A DNA stretch of 64,000 bases. It comes from Casimicrobiaceae bacterium (GTDB taxonomy: Bacteria > Pseudomonadota > Gammaproteobacteria > Burkholderiales > Casimicrobiaceae). Positions 1 to 8,721 of this stretch are shown piece after piece (within the stretch, counting starts at the first letter, position 1; the number at the start of each line of letters is the position of its first letter). The DNA is taken from contig JAPKHK010000005.1 of the NCBI GenBank assembly GCA_026646885.1, positions 1-64,000 on the forward strand, written 5' to 3'. Under the pieces are notes generated by a model. That model was not told the origin of the DNA. It searched no databases and saw nothing but the letters and a program-made list of their open reading frames with translations. The position numbers were made by a program, and so were the translations under genes.

Positions 1-2
1 GC

Positions 3-317
3 TCATGCCAGTGCAGAAGCGCCTTTGCTCCGGCAATCTGCGAAACTGTTTCCGCAGGCAGCAGACCCTGGACCAGGATCGAGAACCAAGTGCCACCGCG
101 CGCAGCCGAGGCATCGGCGAGTCGCGCCAAGGTGTTCGCTCTCGAACGCTTGGTCAGGAATGTCTCCGGGCAGATCACCGTGGCCTATCTGTCCACCATC
201 GCCGCCGATGTCGGCGCCGAGGTCGTGCCCGACGCCCAGGCACCGACGCCCGTGCTGGCGCTGGCGCGGCGCTACCAGGCGCTCAGCGGGCGTGACGAAT
301 TGGCCAACGATGACTGA
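3..317 (+). CDS. C-terminal end of an unidentified protein (cut by window start)
   Basis: One frame is open from the window edge to a TGA at 315-317 and overlaps the ATG of the next gene at 310, which is the coupling style used throughout this operon. The last ~60 residues (from about KVFALERL to the terminal ANDD) have a plausible soluble composition with no membrane segment, unlike the two downstream subunits. The first ~35 codons are less convincing and may include a frame error. I do not recognise the family. Its position suggests it is cotranscribed with the membrane complex genes that follow. Confidence 0.4.
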   Translation, partial: SCQCRSAFAPAICETVSAGSRPWTRIENQVPPRAAEASASRAKVFALERLVRNVSGQITVAYLSTIAADVGAEVVPDAQAPTPVLALARRYQALSGRDELANDD

Positions 318-1743
318 GCCGCTGCCCTGGCTGATCCTCCTGCCGCTCGCCTGGGCGAGCGCCGCCTTCCTGCTCGGGCCGGGACGCGGCGCCTGGCTCG
401 CCATTGCCGGCATCGCCGTGCAGTGCGCACTGGCTTTTGCCCTGGCCGGCGAACTGCTGGCGCACGGGCCGCAGCCGCATGCCGCGGGCGGCTGGGCGCC
501 GCCGCTGGGCATCGCGCTCGCCGCCGACGGCCTCGCCGCGGTGATGCTGCTGCTCACGCAGGGCGTGGCGCTGCCGCTAGCGCTCTACGCGCGCGGCTAC
601 TTCGCGCCGGGCGATCAGGCCGCGCGCCACTTCTGGCCGCTCGCCGGCTTCCTGCTCGCCGGCATGAACGCGCTGTTCCTCGCCGCCGACCTCTTCAACC
701 TCTACGTCACGCTGGAGCTCGTCGGCCTCGCCGCGGTCGGGCTAGTGGCCTCGGGCGGCGGCGCCGCGCAGCTCGGCGCCGCGCTGCGCTACCTCTTCGC
801 GACGCTGCTCGGCTCCGGCGCCTACCTGCTCGGCGTGGCGCTGCTCTACGGCGTCTACGGCACAGTCTCGATCGAAACGCTGCTGCCGCTGGTCGATGCG
901 GATGCGCCGCGCGCCGTCTGGTTCGCCGCCGCGCTGATGCTCGCCGGCCTGATGCTGAAGACGGCGCTCTTCCCCTTCCACTTCTGGCTGCCGCCGGCGC
1001 ACGGGGGCGCGCCGGCGCCGGTCTCGGCGCTGCTCTCGGCGCTGGTGGTGAAGGCGTCCTTCTACCTCGTCCTGCGCCTGTGGCTCGGGCCCTTCGCGCC
1101 GCTCGCCGCCGCGGCCGCCTGGCTGCCGGCCCTGCTCGGCAGCGCCGCCATCCTGTGGGGTTCGTGGCGGGCGATCCGCGCCGAGCGGCTGAAGCTGCTG
1201 GTCGCCTGGTCCACGGTGGCGCAGCTCGGCTATCTGTTCCTCATTTTTCCGCTGCTCGCGACGCCGGGGCCGGCGCTGGCCGCCGGCGTCATGCAAGCGG
1301 TGTCGCACGGTCTGGCCAAGGCGGCGATGTTCGCCGCCGCTGGCGTGGTGATCCACGTCACCGGCCGCGACACCGTCGCCGGCGTGGCCGGCGTCGCCGG
1401 GCGCCTGCCGCTGACGCTGTTCGCCTTTGCGCTGGCCGGCGTCACGCTGATGGGCCTGCCCCCCTCGGGCGGCTTCCTCGCCAAATGGCTGCTGATCGAC
1501 GCCGCTCTAAAACAGGGCGCCTGGGCGCTGGCGGCGGTGGTCATCGTCGGCGGGCTGCTGGCGGCGGTATACGTCTTCCGCGTGCTGCGCCAGGCCTTCC
1601 TCGACGCCCCGGCGGAGACGGCGGCGCACCGCGCGCCGCGCGCCCTGGAATGGTCGGCCTTCGCCCTGGCGGCGGCGAGCGTGCTGCTGGGGCTGCGCGG
1701 CATGGAACTCCTGCGTCTTCTTTCCGTCGGAGCGGGCCCATGA
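310..1743 (+). CDS. NuoN/MrpD-type proton-translocating membrane subunit
   Basis: A 477-residue polytopic membrane protein of the proton_antipo_M family, which includes Complex I NuoL/M/N and Mrp antiporter subunits A and D. About 13-14 hydrophobic segments are visible. The family hallmark glutamate lies in a membrane helix (LYVTLELVGL) and the conserved lysine in LMLKTALFPFHFWLPPAH, followed by a second lysine helix (ALVVKASFYL). These residues form the proton path in characterised relatives. I chose the ATG at 310 because it starts the hydrophobic N-terminus and overlaps the previous stop; longer upstream frames give arginine/proline-rich nonsense. The stop overlaps the start of a second subunit of the same fold (ATGA at 1740). 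No Complex I catalytic subunit is in the window, so a Mrp-like antiporter or a membrane-bound oxidoreductase accessory are both possible. Confidence 0.85.
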   Translation: MTEPLPWLILLPLAWASAAFLLGPGRGAWLAIAGIAVQCALAFALAGELLAHGPQPHAAGGWAPPLGIALAADGLAAVMLLLTQGVALPLALYARGYFAPGDQAARHFWPLAGFLLAGMNALFLAADLFNLYVTLELVGLAAVGLVASGGGAAQLGAALRYLFATLLGSGAYLLGVALLYGVYGTVSIETLLPLVDADAPRAVWFAAALMLAGLMLKTALFPFHFWLPPAHGGAPAPVSALLSALVVKASFYLVLRLWLGPFAPLAAAAAWLPALLGSAAILWGSWRAIRAERLKLLVAWSTVAQLGYLFLIFPLLATPGPALAAGVMQAVSHGLAKAAMFAAAGVVIHVTGRDTVAGVAGVAGRLPLTLFAFALAGVTLMGLPPSGGFLAKWLLIDAALKQGAWALAAVVIVGGLLAAVYVFRVLRQAFLDAPAETAAHRAPRALEWSAFALAAASVLLGLRGMELLRLLSVGAGP

Positions 1744-3251
1744 CGGCGAACGAACTCCTGCCGCTGGCGGTGCTGTGCTCGTCGCTTCTGCCCGGCCTCG
1801 TCATCTTCGCCCTGCCGGAAGAGCGCGTCGTGCTACGCACCGCGCTCAACCTCGCCGGCGCCTTGGCCAAGCTCGCGCTGGTCGGACTCCTGCTCGCCGG
1901 CGTGGCCGCCGGCGAGGACTATGTCTTCCGTTACGCCGTGCTGCCCGGCCTCGACCTCGTCTTCAAGGCCGATGCGCTGGCGCTACTGTTCATCACGCTC
2001 TCCACGGTGCTGTGGCTGTTCACCACGCTCTACGCCATCGGCTACCTCGAAGGCGCGCCGCACCGCAGCCGCTTCTTCGGCTTCTTCAGCCTGTGTGTCA
2101 CCGCCACCATGGGCATCGCCATGGCCGGCAACCTGTTCACCTTCTTCGTCTTCTACGAGCTGCTGACGCTGTCCACCTTTCCGCTGGTAGTACATCGCGG
2201 CACCGAAAAAGCGATGAAAGGCGGCACGGTGTATCTTGCCTACACGCTCGCCGGCGGCACCGTGCTGCTTACCGGCATCGTCTGGCTCAACAGTCTGGTC
2301 GGTCACACCGAGTTCGCCCAGGGCGGCATCGCTGCGGCGCTCGGCGACACGCAGGCCCCGGCGCTGAAGACCATCTTCCTGCTGCTCATCGCCGGCGTCG
2401 GCGTCAAGGCGGCGCTGGTGCCGCTGCACGGCTGGCTGCCGCAGGCGATGGTGGCGCCGGCGCCGGTCTCGGCCCTGCTGCACGCGGTGGCGGTGGTGAA
2501 GGCCGGCGCCTTCGGCATCGTGCGCATCGTCTACGAAGTCTATGGGGTCGAGTTCGCCCAGTCGCTCGGATTACTGATGCCGCTCGCCTTCGTCGCCGCC
2601 GCGACCATCCTCTGGGGCAGCCTGCGCGCGCTGGTGCAGGACGACCTCAAGAAGCGGCTGGCCTTCTCGACGGTGAGCCAGGTTTCCTACATCGCGCTCG
2701 GCGTCGCGCTGTTCGGGCCGCTCGGCACCGTCGGCGGGCTGGTGCACCTCGTGCACCAGGGCGTCATGAAGATCACGCTGTTCTTCTGCGCCGGCAACTA
2801 TGCCGAGACGCTGGGCATCCACAAGGTGAGCGAGATGGACGGCGCGGGGCGGCGCATGCCGTGGACCACCGCCGCCTTCAGCGTTGCCGCGCTCGGCATG
2901 ATGGGCGCGCCTCTCACCGCCGGCGCGGTGAGCAAGGTCTGGCTCGGCGACGGGGCGGAGGCCGCCGGCATGGGCTGGGCGATGTGGGTGCTCTGGGCCT
3001 CGAGCCTGTTGAACGCCGCCTACTTCCTGCCCATCCTCTGGCGCGCCTGGATGCAGCCGCGGCCCGCCGCCTGGCCGCACGAGCACATCCCGGCGCGCGG
3101 CCGGCGCGAGACCGCCTGGCTGCTGCTCCTGCCGCCGCTCGCCACCGCCGCGCTCACGCTCGCCTTCGGCATCTTCGCCGAGGCCGAGTGGAGCCCGCTG
3201 TCGTGGGCGAAGCTGATCGCGCAGCGGGAGTACCTGCACGCGGTACCATGA
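1740..3251 (+). CDS. second NuoM/MrpD-type proton-translocating membrane subunit
   Basis: A 503-residue proton_antipo_M family protein, translationally coupled (ATGA) to the preceding paralogous subunit. The helix-5 glutamate (FFVFYELLTLSTFPL) and the lysine/histidine loop (VGVKAALVPLHGWLPQAM, then AVAVVKAGAFGI) are both present, so it should be able to conduct protons. About 13 membrane segments are seen. Two antiporter-like subunits side by side without MrpB, C, E, F or G or NuoH/K genes in view suggests a reduced antiporter-like or energy-converting module, most of which may lie left of the window. The C-terminus runs to a TGA at 3249-3251. Confidence 0.85.
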   Translation: MTANELLPLAVLCSSLLPGLVIFALPEERVVLRTALNLAGALAKLALVGLLLAGVAAGEDYVFRYAVLPGLDLVFKADALALLFITLSTVLWLFTTLYAIGYLEGAPHRSRFFGFFSLCVTATMGIAMAGNLFTFFVFYELLTLSTFPLVVHRGTEKAMKGGTVYLAYTLAGGTVLLTGIVWLNSLVGHTEFAQGGIAAALGDTQAPALKTIFLLLIAGVGVKAALVPLHGWLPQAMVAPAPVSALLHAVAVVKAGAFGIVRIVYEVYGVEFAQSLGLLMPLAFVAAATILWGSLRALVQDDLKKRLAFSTVSQVSYIALGVALFGPLGTVGGLVHLVHQGVMKITLFFCAGNYAETLGIHKVSEMDGAGRRMPWTTAAFSVAALGMMGAPLTAGAVSKVWLGDGAEAAGMGWAMWVLWASSLLNAAYFLPILWRAWMQPRPAAWPHEHIPARGRRETAWLLLLPPLATAALTLAFGIFAEAEWSPLSWAKLIAQREYLHAVP

Positions 3252-3295
3252 TCGCGTTCGCGCAATCGATTTCAGACAACAGGCAGAATCCAGGC

Positions 3296-4180
3296 ATGAG
3301 CATTCGCAGATGGATACTCTGGAGTCCGCAGGTCCGGGCCCGACGTGGGGTGCTGGCCGCCAGCCTCGTGTTGACCGCGCTATTCGCCTGGGCGCATTAC
3401 CGGTCGGGCCTGAGCTATGAGTTTCATCCCTTTTTCAGCCTTCCCGTCATCGCCGTAGCCTGGTACTTGGGCCTGGGGCCGGGGCTGGCCATGGCCGTCC
3501 TGACGATAGCCTTGTGGTCATGTGTGGATTGGCGGCTCGATGGCGACGCGGCGACGCCTTTGCTGTTCAATACCATGATGCGTCTCGCGGTTTCCCTGGG
3601 CGGCGTCTGGCTGGTGGCGCTGCTGCGCCGGGTACTCGAACGCGAGGTGCGGCAGGCGCGCGAAGACACGCTGACCGGCCTGGCCAACCGTCGTGCGTTC
3701 TACGAGCGCGGTGGCGACGCGCTTGCCCTGTCGCGGCGCCAGGGCGCGCCCTTTACCGCCATGTTCATCGATCTCGACAAGTTCAAGCAGGTCAACGACG
3801 GGCTGGGCCACGAGGCAGGAGATGCGCTGTTGCGCGAGGTCGCCGGGGTGCTTCGCGCTCGCCAGCGCGCTGGCGACATCGCCGGGCGGCTCGGCGGCGA
3901 CGAGTTCGCCCTGCTTCTGCCCGGCATGGACGAGGACGCCGCGCTCGCCTATGCCAAGGAGTTGCGCGACCGGCTTCTTGCCGCGATGCGGGCGAACGGT
4001 TGGCCGGTCACCTTCAGCATGGGTATCGCCAGCCACCGGCGGGCGCCGGGAGATATCGGCCGGCTGCTGGCGCAGGCCGACGCCTTGATGTATGAAGTAA
4101 AGCATAGCGGAGGCGGGCGCATCCTGCTGCGCGCACAGGACGGAGAAGCCAGGACGCAAGACGATATCGCAGCGCCATGA
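3296..4180 (+). CDS. membrane diguanylate cyclase (GGDEF)
   Basis: A 294-residue protein with three to four N-terminal hydrophobic segments (roughly residues 15-110) and a C-terminal GGDEF domain that makes c-di-GMP from two GTP. The active-site motif RLGGDEF is intact, and an RxxD inhibitory site (RAGD) sits exactly five residues upstream, so product inhibition is expected. The N-terminus resembles the short MASE/DUF4118-like membrane sensors next to GGDEF domains. I prefer the ATG at 3296. An in-frame ATG at 3248 overlapping the previous stop would add 16 residues and is also consistent with operon style. The gene is downstream of two ion-translocating subunits and overlaps the next gene by 4 bp. 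Confidence 0.9.
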   Translation: MSIRRWILWSPQVRARRGVLAASLVLTALFAWAHYRSGLSYEFHPFFSLPVIAVAWYLGLGPGLAMAVLTIALWSCVDWRLDGDAATPLLFNTMMRLAVSLGGVWLVALLRRVLEREVRQAREDTLTGLANRRAFYERGGDALALSRRQGAPFTAMFIDLDKFKQVNDGLGHEAGDALLREVAGVLRARQRAGDIAGRLGGDEFALLLPGMDEDAALAYAKELRDRLLAAMRANGWPVTFSMGIASHRRAPGDIGRLLAQADALMYEVKHSGGGRILLRAQDGEARTQDDIAAP

Positions 4181-4713
4181 AGCAAATCCTGCGCCGCCTG
4201 CTGCCCGATCCCGAGCGCCTGCGCGCCAACCGCTGGCTGCGCTGGCTGGCGCCGGCGATGCAGCACCCGCGCCTGTGGCGCCTGACCCGCCGCGGCGTCG
4301 CCCTCGGCGTGGCCATCGGCGTGTTCTTCGGCCTGCTGATTCCCATCGCGCAGATCCCGCTCTCGGCCGCCGCCGCCATCGTCCTGCGCGCCAACGTCCC
4401 CACCGCCGTGGCGAGCACGCTGGTGAGCAACCCGGTCACCTACGCGCCGCTCTACTACGCCGCCTACCGCATCGGCAGCGCGATCCTCGGCGAGGAGGCG
4501 CCGCGCCAGGACGCCGCGCCTGCCGCACCGCGCGAGCCGGGCGTGCTCGGCTGGACGGCCTATTGGTGGGAGCGCATCGCCGCGCTTGGCCGCCCGCTGC
4601 TGCTCGGCATGGCGATCATAGCCAGCGCCGCCGGCCTCGCCGCCTGGCTGCTCGCCACATGGCTGTGGCGGCTGAAGGTGTGGTGGGACTGGCGCCGCCG
4701 CGGCCGGCGCTGA
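4177..4713 (+). CDS. DUF2062 membrane protein
   Basis: A 178-residue protein matching the DUF2062 family: a basic N-terminus (RRLLPDPERLRANRWLRWL), then the conserved block RRGVALGVAIGVFFGLLIP with glycine-rich membrane helices, NVPTAVASTLVSNP and YYAAYRIG. A last hydrophobic helix precedes a basic WWDWRRR tail. It overlaps the stop of the diguanylate cyclase by 4 bp. A close paralogue lies at 26142-26684, also with an ATGA overlap to a neighbour. Function is unknown; an inner-membrane role is inferred from topology. Confidence 0.85.
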   Translation: MKQILRRLLPDPERLRANRWLRWLAPAMQHPRLWRLTRRGVALGVAIGVFFGLLIPIAQIPLSAAAAIVLRANVPTAVASTLVSNPVTYAPLYYAAYRIGSAILGEEAPRQDAAPAAPREPGVLGWTAYWWERIAALGRPLLLGMAIIASAAGLAAWLLATWLWRLKVWWDWRRRGRR

Positions 4714-4786
4714 GCCGGCGGGAAAGTCAGTCGTCGCGGGACGGCGATATGTTTCGGGAGGGGCGCTTACGGCCAGGAGCGGACTG

Positions 4787-4854
4787 GTAGGTCGGGCTTC
4801 AGCCCGACGTGTACGTCTGTTCGACCGCTGCTGTCGGCCTGAAGGCCGACCTAC
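4787..4854. repeat. REP-like compound palindrome
   Basis: Outer arms GTAGGTC (4787-4793) and GACCTAC (4848-4854) enclose two inner hairpins, GTCGGGCTTCAGCCCGAC and GTCGGCCTGAAGGCCGAC. This nested arrangement is typical of intergenic REP/BIME-type elements mobilised by RAYT transposases. It lies between the DUF2062 stop and the Kef-type antiporter. No RAYT gene is in the window. It may also act as a transcription-attenuating or mRNA-stabilising structure, but there is no T-tract. Confidence 0.75.
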
Positions 4855-5019
4855 AAGCAAAAACGGCCGCAAGGGGTCGCTTGCACCCGTTCGCCGTAAT
4901 CCAGCAACTGACTTTCCCGGACTGCCGGAGCGCCTGATTTCTGGTAACTTCGAGCAGCGATGGAATTCCAGCCGGCATCCGGCCGGCGGCGCGTGCCCTC
5001 ATTTTTTGAAAACCGCCCG

Positions 5020-6987
5020 ATGGACCAATTTTTCGTGGAGATGCTCCTCCTGCTGGGGACCGCCGTTGCCGTGGTGGTGGTCTTCCAGCGGCTGCGCATC
5101 CCCTCCAGCCTCGGCTACCTGCTGGTCGGCGTGCTGCTCGGGCCGCATACCGCGGGTCCGGTCATCGAGCCGGAGCCGCTGCGCAGCCTGGCCGAGTTCG
5201 GCATCGTGTTCCTGCTGTTCACCACCGGCCTGAATTTTTCCCTGCCACAGATCTACGCCCTGCGCCATCTGGTGCTCGGCCTCGGCACCGCCCAGGTGCT
5301 GCTCACCACGGTCGCGGTCGCGCTGCTCGCCTGGCTGGCCGGCCTGCCGGCGGTGGCCGCCTTCATCGTCGGCGCCGTCTTCGCGCAGTCCTCGACCACC
5401 ATCATCGTCAAGCAGCTGACCGAGCAGGGCGAGGAGAACAGCCGGCATGGCCGGCTCGGCACCGCCATGTCGGTGTTCCAGGACGTCACGGCGGTGCCCT
5501 TCGTCGTGATCATCCCGGTGCTCGGCACGGCGGTCGGCGCCAGCGCGCTGGCCGGCGCGCTCGGCCTGACGCTCGCCAAGGCGGCGGCGGCCTTCCTGCT
5601 GGTGTTCTTCGGCGGGCGCCGGCTGTTGCGCCCGTTGTTCCACCTGGTCACCGCGCAGCGCTCGGCGGAGTTGTTCACCCTGACGGTGCTGTTCGTCTCG
5701 CTGGTGGCGGCGTGGATCACCCACAGCCTCGGCATGTCGATGGCGTTCGGGGCCTTCCTGGCGGGCATGGTGCTGGGCGAGACGGAATTCCGCCACCAGG
5801 TCGAATCCGTCATCCGGCCCTTCCGCGACGTCCTGATCGGCCTGTTCTTCGTCGGCATCGGCATGCTCATCGAGCCGGCGCAGCTGCCTGCGCTGTGGCA
5901 TTGGGGCCTGCTCGGCGCCGCGGCGCTGCTCCTCGTCAAGACCCTGCTGGTGGCGTACATCGTGCGCCGGGCGGGCATCGACGCGCTGACGGCCTGGCGC
6001 ACCGGCCTGCTGCTGGCGGTGGGGGGCGAGTTCGGCTTCGCGCTGCTCGCCTTCGCGCTCGGCGACGGCAGCATCGATCCGCTGGCCGGGCAGGTCGTCC
6101 TGACCTCTGTGCTGTTTTCCATGATCGTCGCGCCCTTCCTGATCCGCTACAACCATGCCCTAGCGAGGCGACTGACGGCCTCCTCGCCGCGGCAGCCGGT
6201 CGAGGCATCGCTTCGCATCGACGCCAGGGCGGCCGGCGATTTCCGCGACCACGTCATCATCTGCGGCTACGGCCGCATCGGCCAGAGCGTCGGCCGCTTC
6301 CTCGACGAGGAGCGAATTGCCTTCGTGGCGCTCGACCTCGATCCGGCCAGGGTGCGGGAAGCGCACCGCGCCGGCGAGCCGGTGTATTACGGCGACAGCG
6401 CCGAGGGCGACATCCTCGACGCCGTCGGCGTCGAGCGGGCGCGCCTGGTCGTCGTCAGCCACGAAGACCTGGCCGCCGCCCTGAAGGTGCTGCACCATGT
6501 CCGCCGGCGGCGGCCGGAGCTGCCGGTGATGGTGCGCACGCGCGACGAGAGCCATGTCGACGAGCTGCGCGCGGCGGGGGCGACCGAGGTGGTGCCGGAG
6601 ACGCTCGAGGCCGGCATGATGATCGCTTCCCACGCGCTGCTCCTGCTGGCGGTGCCGCTGTCGCGCGTGGTGCGCCGCATGCGCGACCAGCGCAGCGGGC
6701 GCTACCGCCTGATGCGCGAGTTCTTCCGCGGCGAGAACGGGCTCGACGAAAGTCAGCCGGCGGGGGACGGCGACCGCCTGCATCCGGTGCTGCTGTCGGC
6801 GGAGAGCGCCGCGGTCGGGCGCGCCCTCGGCGAGTGCGGCCTCGACGGCGTGGCGGTCACGGCCCTGGTGCGGCAGGGGCAGCGCCGGCTGTCGCCGGCG
6901 CCGGACACGCGGCTGGAGGCCGGCGATGCCGTGGTGCTGTTCGGCCCGGAAGAGGATCTGCGGCGCGCCGAGCGGGCGCTGCTATGA
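5020..6987 (+). CDS. CPA2 monovalent cation:proton antiporter with TrkA domains (Kef type)
   Basis: A 655-residue protein: Na_H_Exchanger membrane domain (about residues 5-385, ~12 helices), then a TrkA_N/RCK nucleotide-binding domain with Rossmann motif GYGRIGQ (about residue 420) and a C-terminal TrkA_C domain. CPA2/Kef proteins exchange K+ (or Na+) for H+ and are gated by cytoplasmic nucleotide or thiol ligands. Motifs such as VFAQSSTTIIVKQL, MSVFQDVTAVP and AVGGEFGFALL fit the family. I chose the ATG at 5020 (MDQFFVEML); the upstream frame to 4960 is proline/arginine-rich. It converges with the NhaP2-type gene, the two stops overlapping by 6 bp. Confidence 0.92.
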   Translation: MDQFFVEMLLLLGTAVAVVVVFQRLRIPSSLGYLLVGVLLGPHTAGPVIEPEPLRSLAEFGIVFLLFTTGLNFSLPQIYALRHLVLGLGTAQVLLTTVAVALLAWLAGLPAVAAFIVGAVFAQSSTTIIVKQLTEQGEENSRHGRLGTAMSVFQDVTAVPFVVIIPVLGTAVGASALAGALGLTLAKAAAAFLLVFFGGRRLLRPLFHLVTAQRSAELFTLTVLFVSLVAAWITHSLGMSMAFGAFLAGMVLGETEFRHQVESVIRPFRDVLIGLFFVGIGMLIEPAQLPALWHWGLLGAAALLLVKTLLVAYIVRRAGIDALTAWRTGLLLAVGGEFGFALLAFALGDGSIDPLAGQVVLTSVLFSMIVAPFLIRYNHALARRLTASSPRQPVEASLRIDARAAGDFRDHVIICGYGRIGQSVGRFLDEERIAFVALDLDPARVREAHRAGEPVYYGDSAEGDILDAVGVERARLVVVSHEDLAAALKVLHHVRRRRPELPVMVRTRDESHVDELRAAGATEVVPETLEAGMMIASHALLLLAVPLSRVVRRMRDQRSGRYRLMREFFRGENGLDESQPAGDGDRLHPVLLSAESAAVGRALGECGLDGVAVTALVRQGQRRLSPAPDTRLEAGDAVVLFGPEEDLRRAERALL

Positions 6988-8721
6988 GCGGTCCTTGTTC
7001 GCCGGGGGCGGGTGCAGCACCAGCCCGACCTTGGCGATGGACTTGCCGTCCGTCTGCCTGACGACGAGGTCGATGCCTTCGAGGGTGACGCGGTCGCCGA
7101 CCACGGGGACGCCCTTGAAGCGGCGGGCGATCACTTCCGCCAGGCTGAGGTCGGCCAGTTCGGCGGGCGGCCGGATGCCGTAGGCGAGGCAGACGTCCGC
7201 CAGCCGCGCCTGCGGGTCGAGGGCGAAGTCGCCGAAGAAGCGGCGCTCGAGCAGCGGCTCCGGCAGGGGCCGGGCGGCGAAGCGGCGGCTGACGGCGTCG
7301 ACGTTTCCGCTGCGCGCGAGGAGATAGACGATGTCGCCGCCGGCGAAGCGCGCGGCCTCGGGCGGCTCGAGCGGCCGGTCGCCGCGGAAGGCGGCGACGA
7401 TGCGCTCGCCGGGCGCCAGATCCAGCTCGTCCGCCCCGGCGCCGTTGAGCGGGCTCCATTCCGGCACCTGGTAGCCGACCAGCTCGAAGCCCTTGTCGCC
7501 GCCGATGTCGAGCGCCACGCGCTGTCGCGCCTCGAAGGCGGGCGGCAGTTCCAGCTTGAGCAGCCGCGCCAGCGGCGTGATGGTCCAGCCCTGGCAGACC
7601 AGCGAGACGAGCACGACGAAGAAGGCGACGTTGAAATAGAGGTATGCCTGTTCCAGCCCGGCCATCAGCGGGAACAGCGCCAGCACGACCGGCACCGCGC
7701 CGCGCAGGCCGACCCAGGAGATGAACAGCTTCTCCGCCGCCGGGGCGCGGTAGAGCAGCAGCGACAGCCAGACGGCGACCGGGCGCGCGACGAGGATCAT
7801 GCCGGCGGCCACCAGCAGCGCCGCCGGCGCCACCGCGACCAGCTCGCTCGGCGTGGCGAGCAGGCCGAGCACGAGGAACATCACGATCTGCGCCAGCCAG
7901 GCGAGGCCGTCGTGCACGCTGAGGATGTCGTGCAGGGCGTGCACCGGGCGGTTGCCGAGGACGATGCCGGCGACGTAGATGGCCAGGAAGCCGCTGCCGC
8001 CGGCGTAGGCGGTGGCGCCGAAGACGAACAGTCCGCCGGCCAGCGCGAGCAGCGGGTAGAGGCCCTCGGCGAGGCGGATGCGGTTGATGCCCCAGGCGAG
8101 CAGGCGGCCGCCGGCATAGCCGGCGACGAGCCCCATGCCCATCTGCTGGACGAAAAAGACGCCGATCTGCCACGACGGCGCCTCGCCGCTCGCCAGCAAT
8201 GTCACCAGCGCCACGGTGAGGAAGATCGCCATCGGGTCGTTGCTGCCGGACTCGATCTCCAGCACCGTCGCCACGCGCTGCTTGAGGCCGATGCCCTGGT
8301 TGCGCAGCAGCGAGAAGACGGCGGCGGCGTCGGTCGAGCCGACGATGGCGCCGATCAGCAGGCCCTGCATGAGGCTGAGATCGAGCGCCCAGGCGGCGAT
8401 GGCGCCGGTGATGGCGGCGGTGACGACAACGCCGAGCGTGGCGAGCGACATGGCCGGCCTGAAGCCGAGCGTGAAGCTGGTGACGCGCGTGCGCAGGCCG
8501 CCGTCGAAGAGGATCACCGCCAGGGCGATGTTGCCGACGATGTAGGTGGCGCGGAAGTCGTCGAAGCGGATGCCGCCCGGCCCCTCCTCGCCGGCCAGCA
8601 TGCCGACGACGAGGAACACCAGCAGCAGCGGGGCGCCGACGCGGAAGGCCCAGGCGCTGACGAGGACGGCGGCGACGAAGAGCAGCGCGCCGACGAAGAG
8701 CAGTTCGTTCGCCGCCTGCAT
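6982..8721 (-). CDS. nhaP2: CPA1 potassium/proton antiporter, NhaP2 (CvrA) type
   Basis: A 579-residue protein with a Na_H_Exchanger domain (about residues 5-390) showing CPA1 signatures DGGLRTR, GAIVGSTDAAAVFSLL and SGSNDPMA, followed by TrkA_C-like and CorC/HlyC-like cytoplasmic regions (about 400-575). In characterised relatives it exports K+ in exchange for H+ and relieves K+ stress. It is the last gene of a minus-strand cluster: its ATG at 8721 immediately follows the TAG of the universal stress gene. The membrane and tail domains both match full-length NhaP2. The symbol is based on architecture only; ion preference cannot be read from sequence. Confidence 0.85.
   Translation of the reverse strand: MQAANELLFVGALLFVAAVLVSAWAFRVGAPLLLVFLVVGMLAGEEGPGGIRFDDFRATYIVGNIALAVILFDGGLRTRVTSFTLGFRPAMSLATLGVVVTAAITGAIAAWALDLSLMQGLLIGAIVGSTDAAAVFSLLRNQGIGLKQRVATVLEIESGSNDPMAIFLTVALVTLLASGEAPSWQIGVFFVQQMGMGLVAGYAGGRLLAWGINRIRLAEGLYPLLALAGGLFVFGATAYAGGSGFLAIYVAGIVLGNRPVHALHDILSVHDGLAWLAQIVMFLVLGLLATPSELVAVAPAALLVAAGMILVARPVAVWLSLLLYRAPAAEKLFISWVGLRGAVPVVLALFPLMAGLEQAYLYFNVAFFVVLVSLVCQGWTITPLARLLKLELPPAFEARQRVALDIGGDKGFELVGYQVPEWSPLNGAGADELDLAPGERIVAAFRGDRPLEPPEAARFAGGDIVYLLARSGNVDAVSRRFAARPLPEPLLERRFFGDFALDPQARLADVCLAYGIRPPAELADLSLAEVIARRFKGVPVVGDRVTLEGIDLVVRQTDGKSIAKVGLVLHPPPANKDRS

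Noticed and set aside
423-1739. Plus-strand frame upstream of and continuous with the second NuoM-like subunit
   Set aside because: Arginine/alanine-rich shadow of the first subunit. The hydrophobic protein starts at the ATG at 1740.
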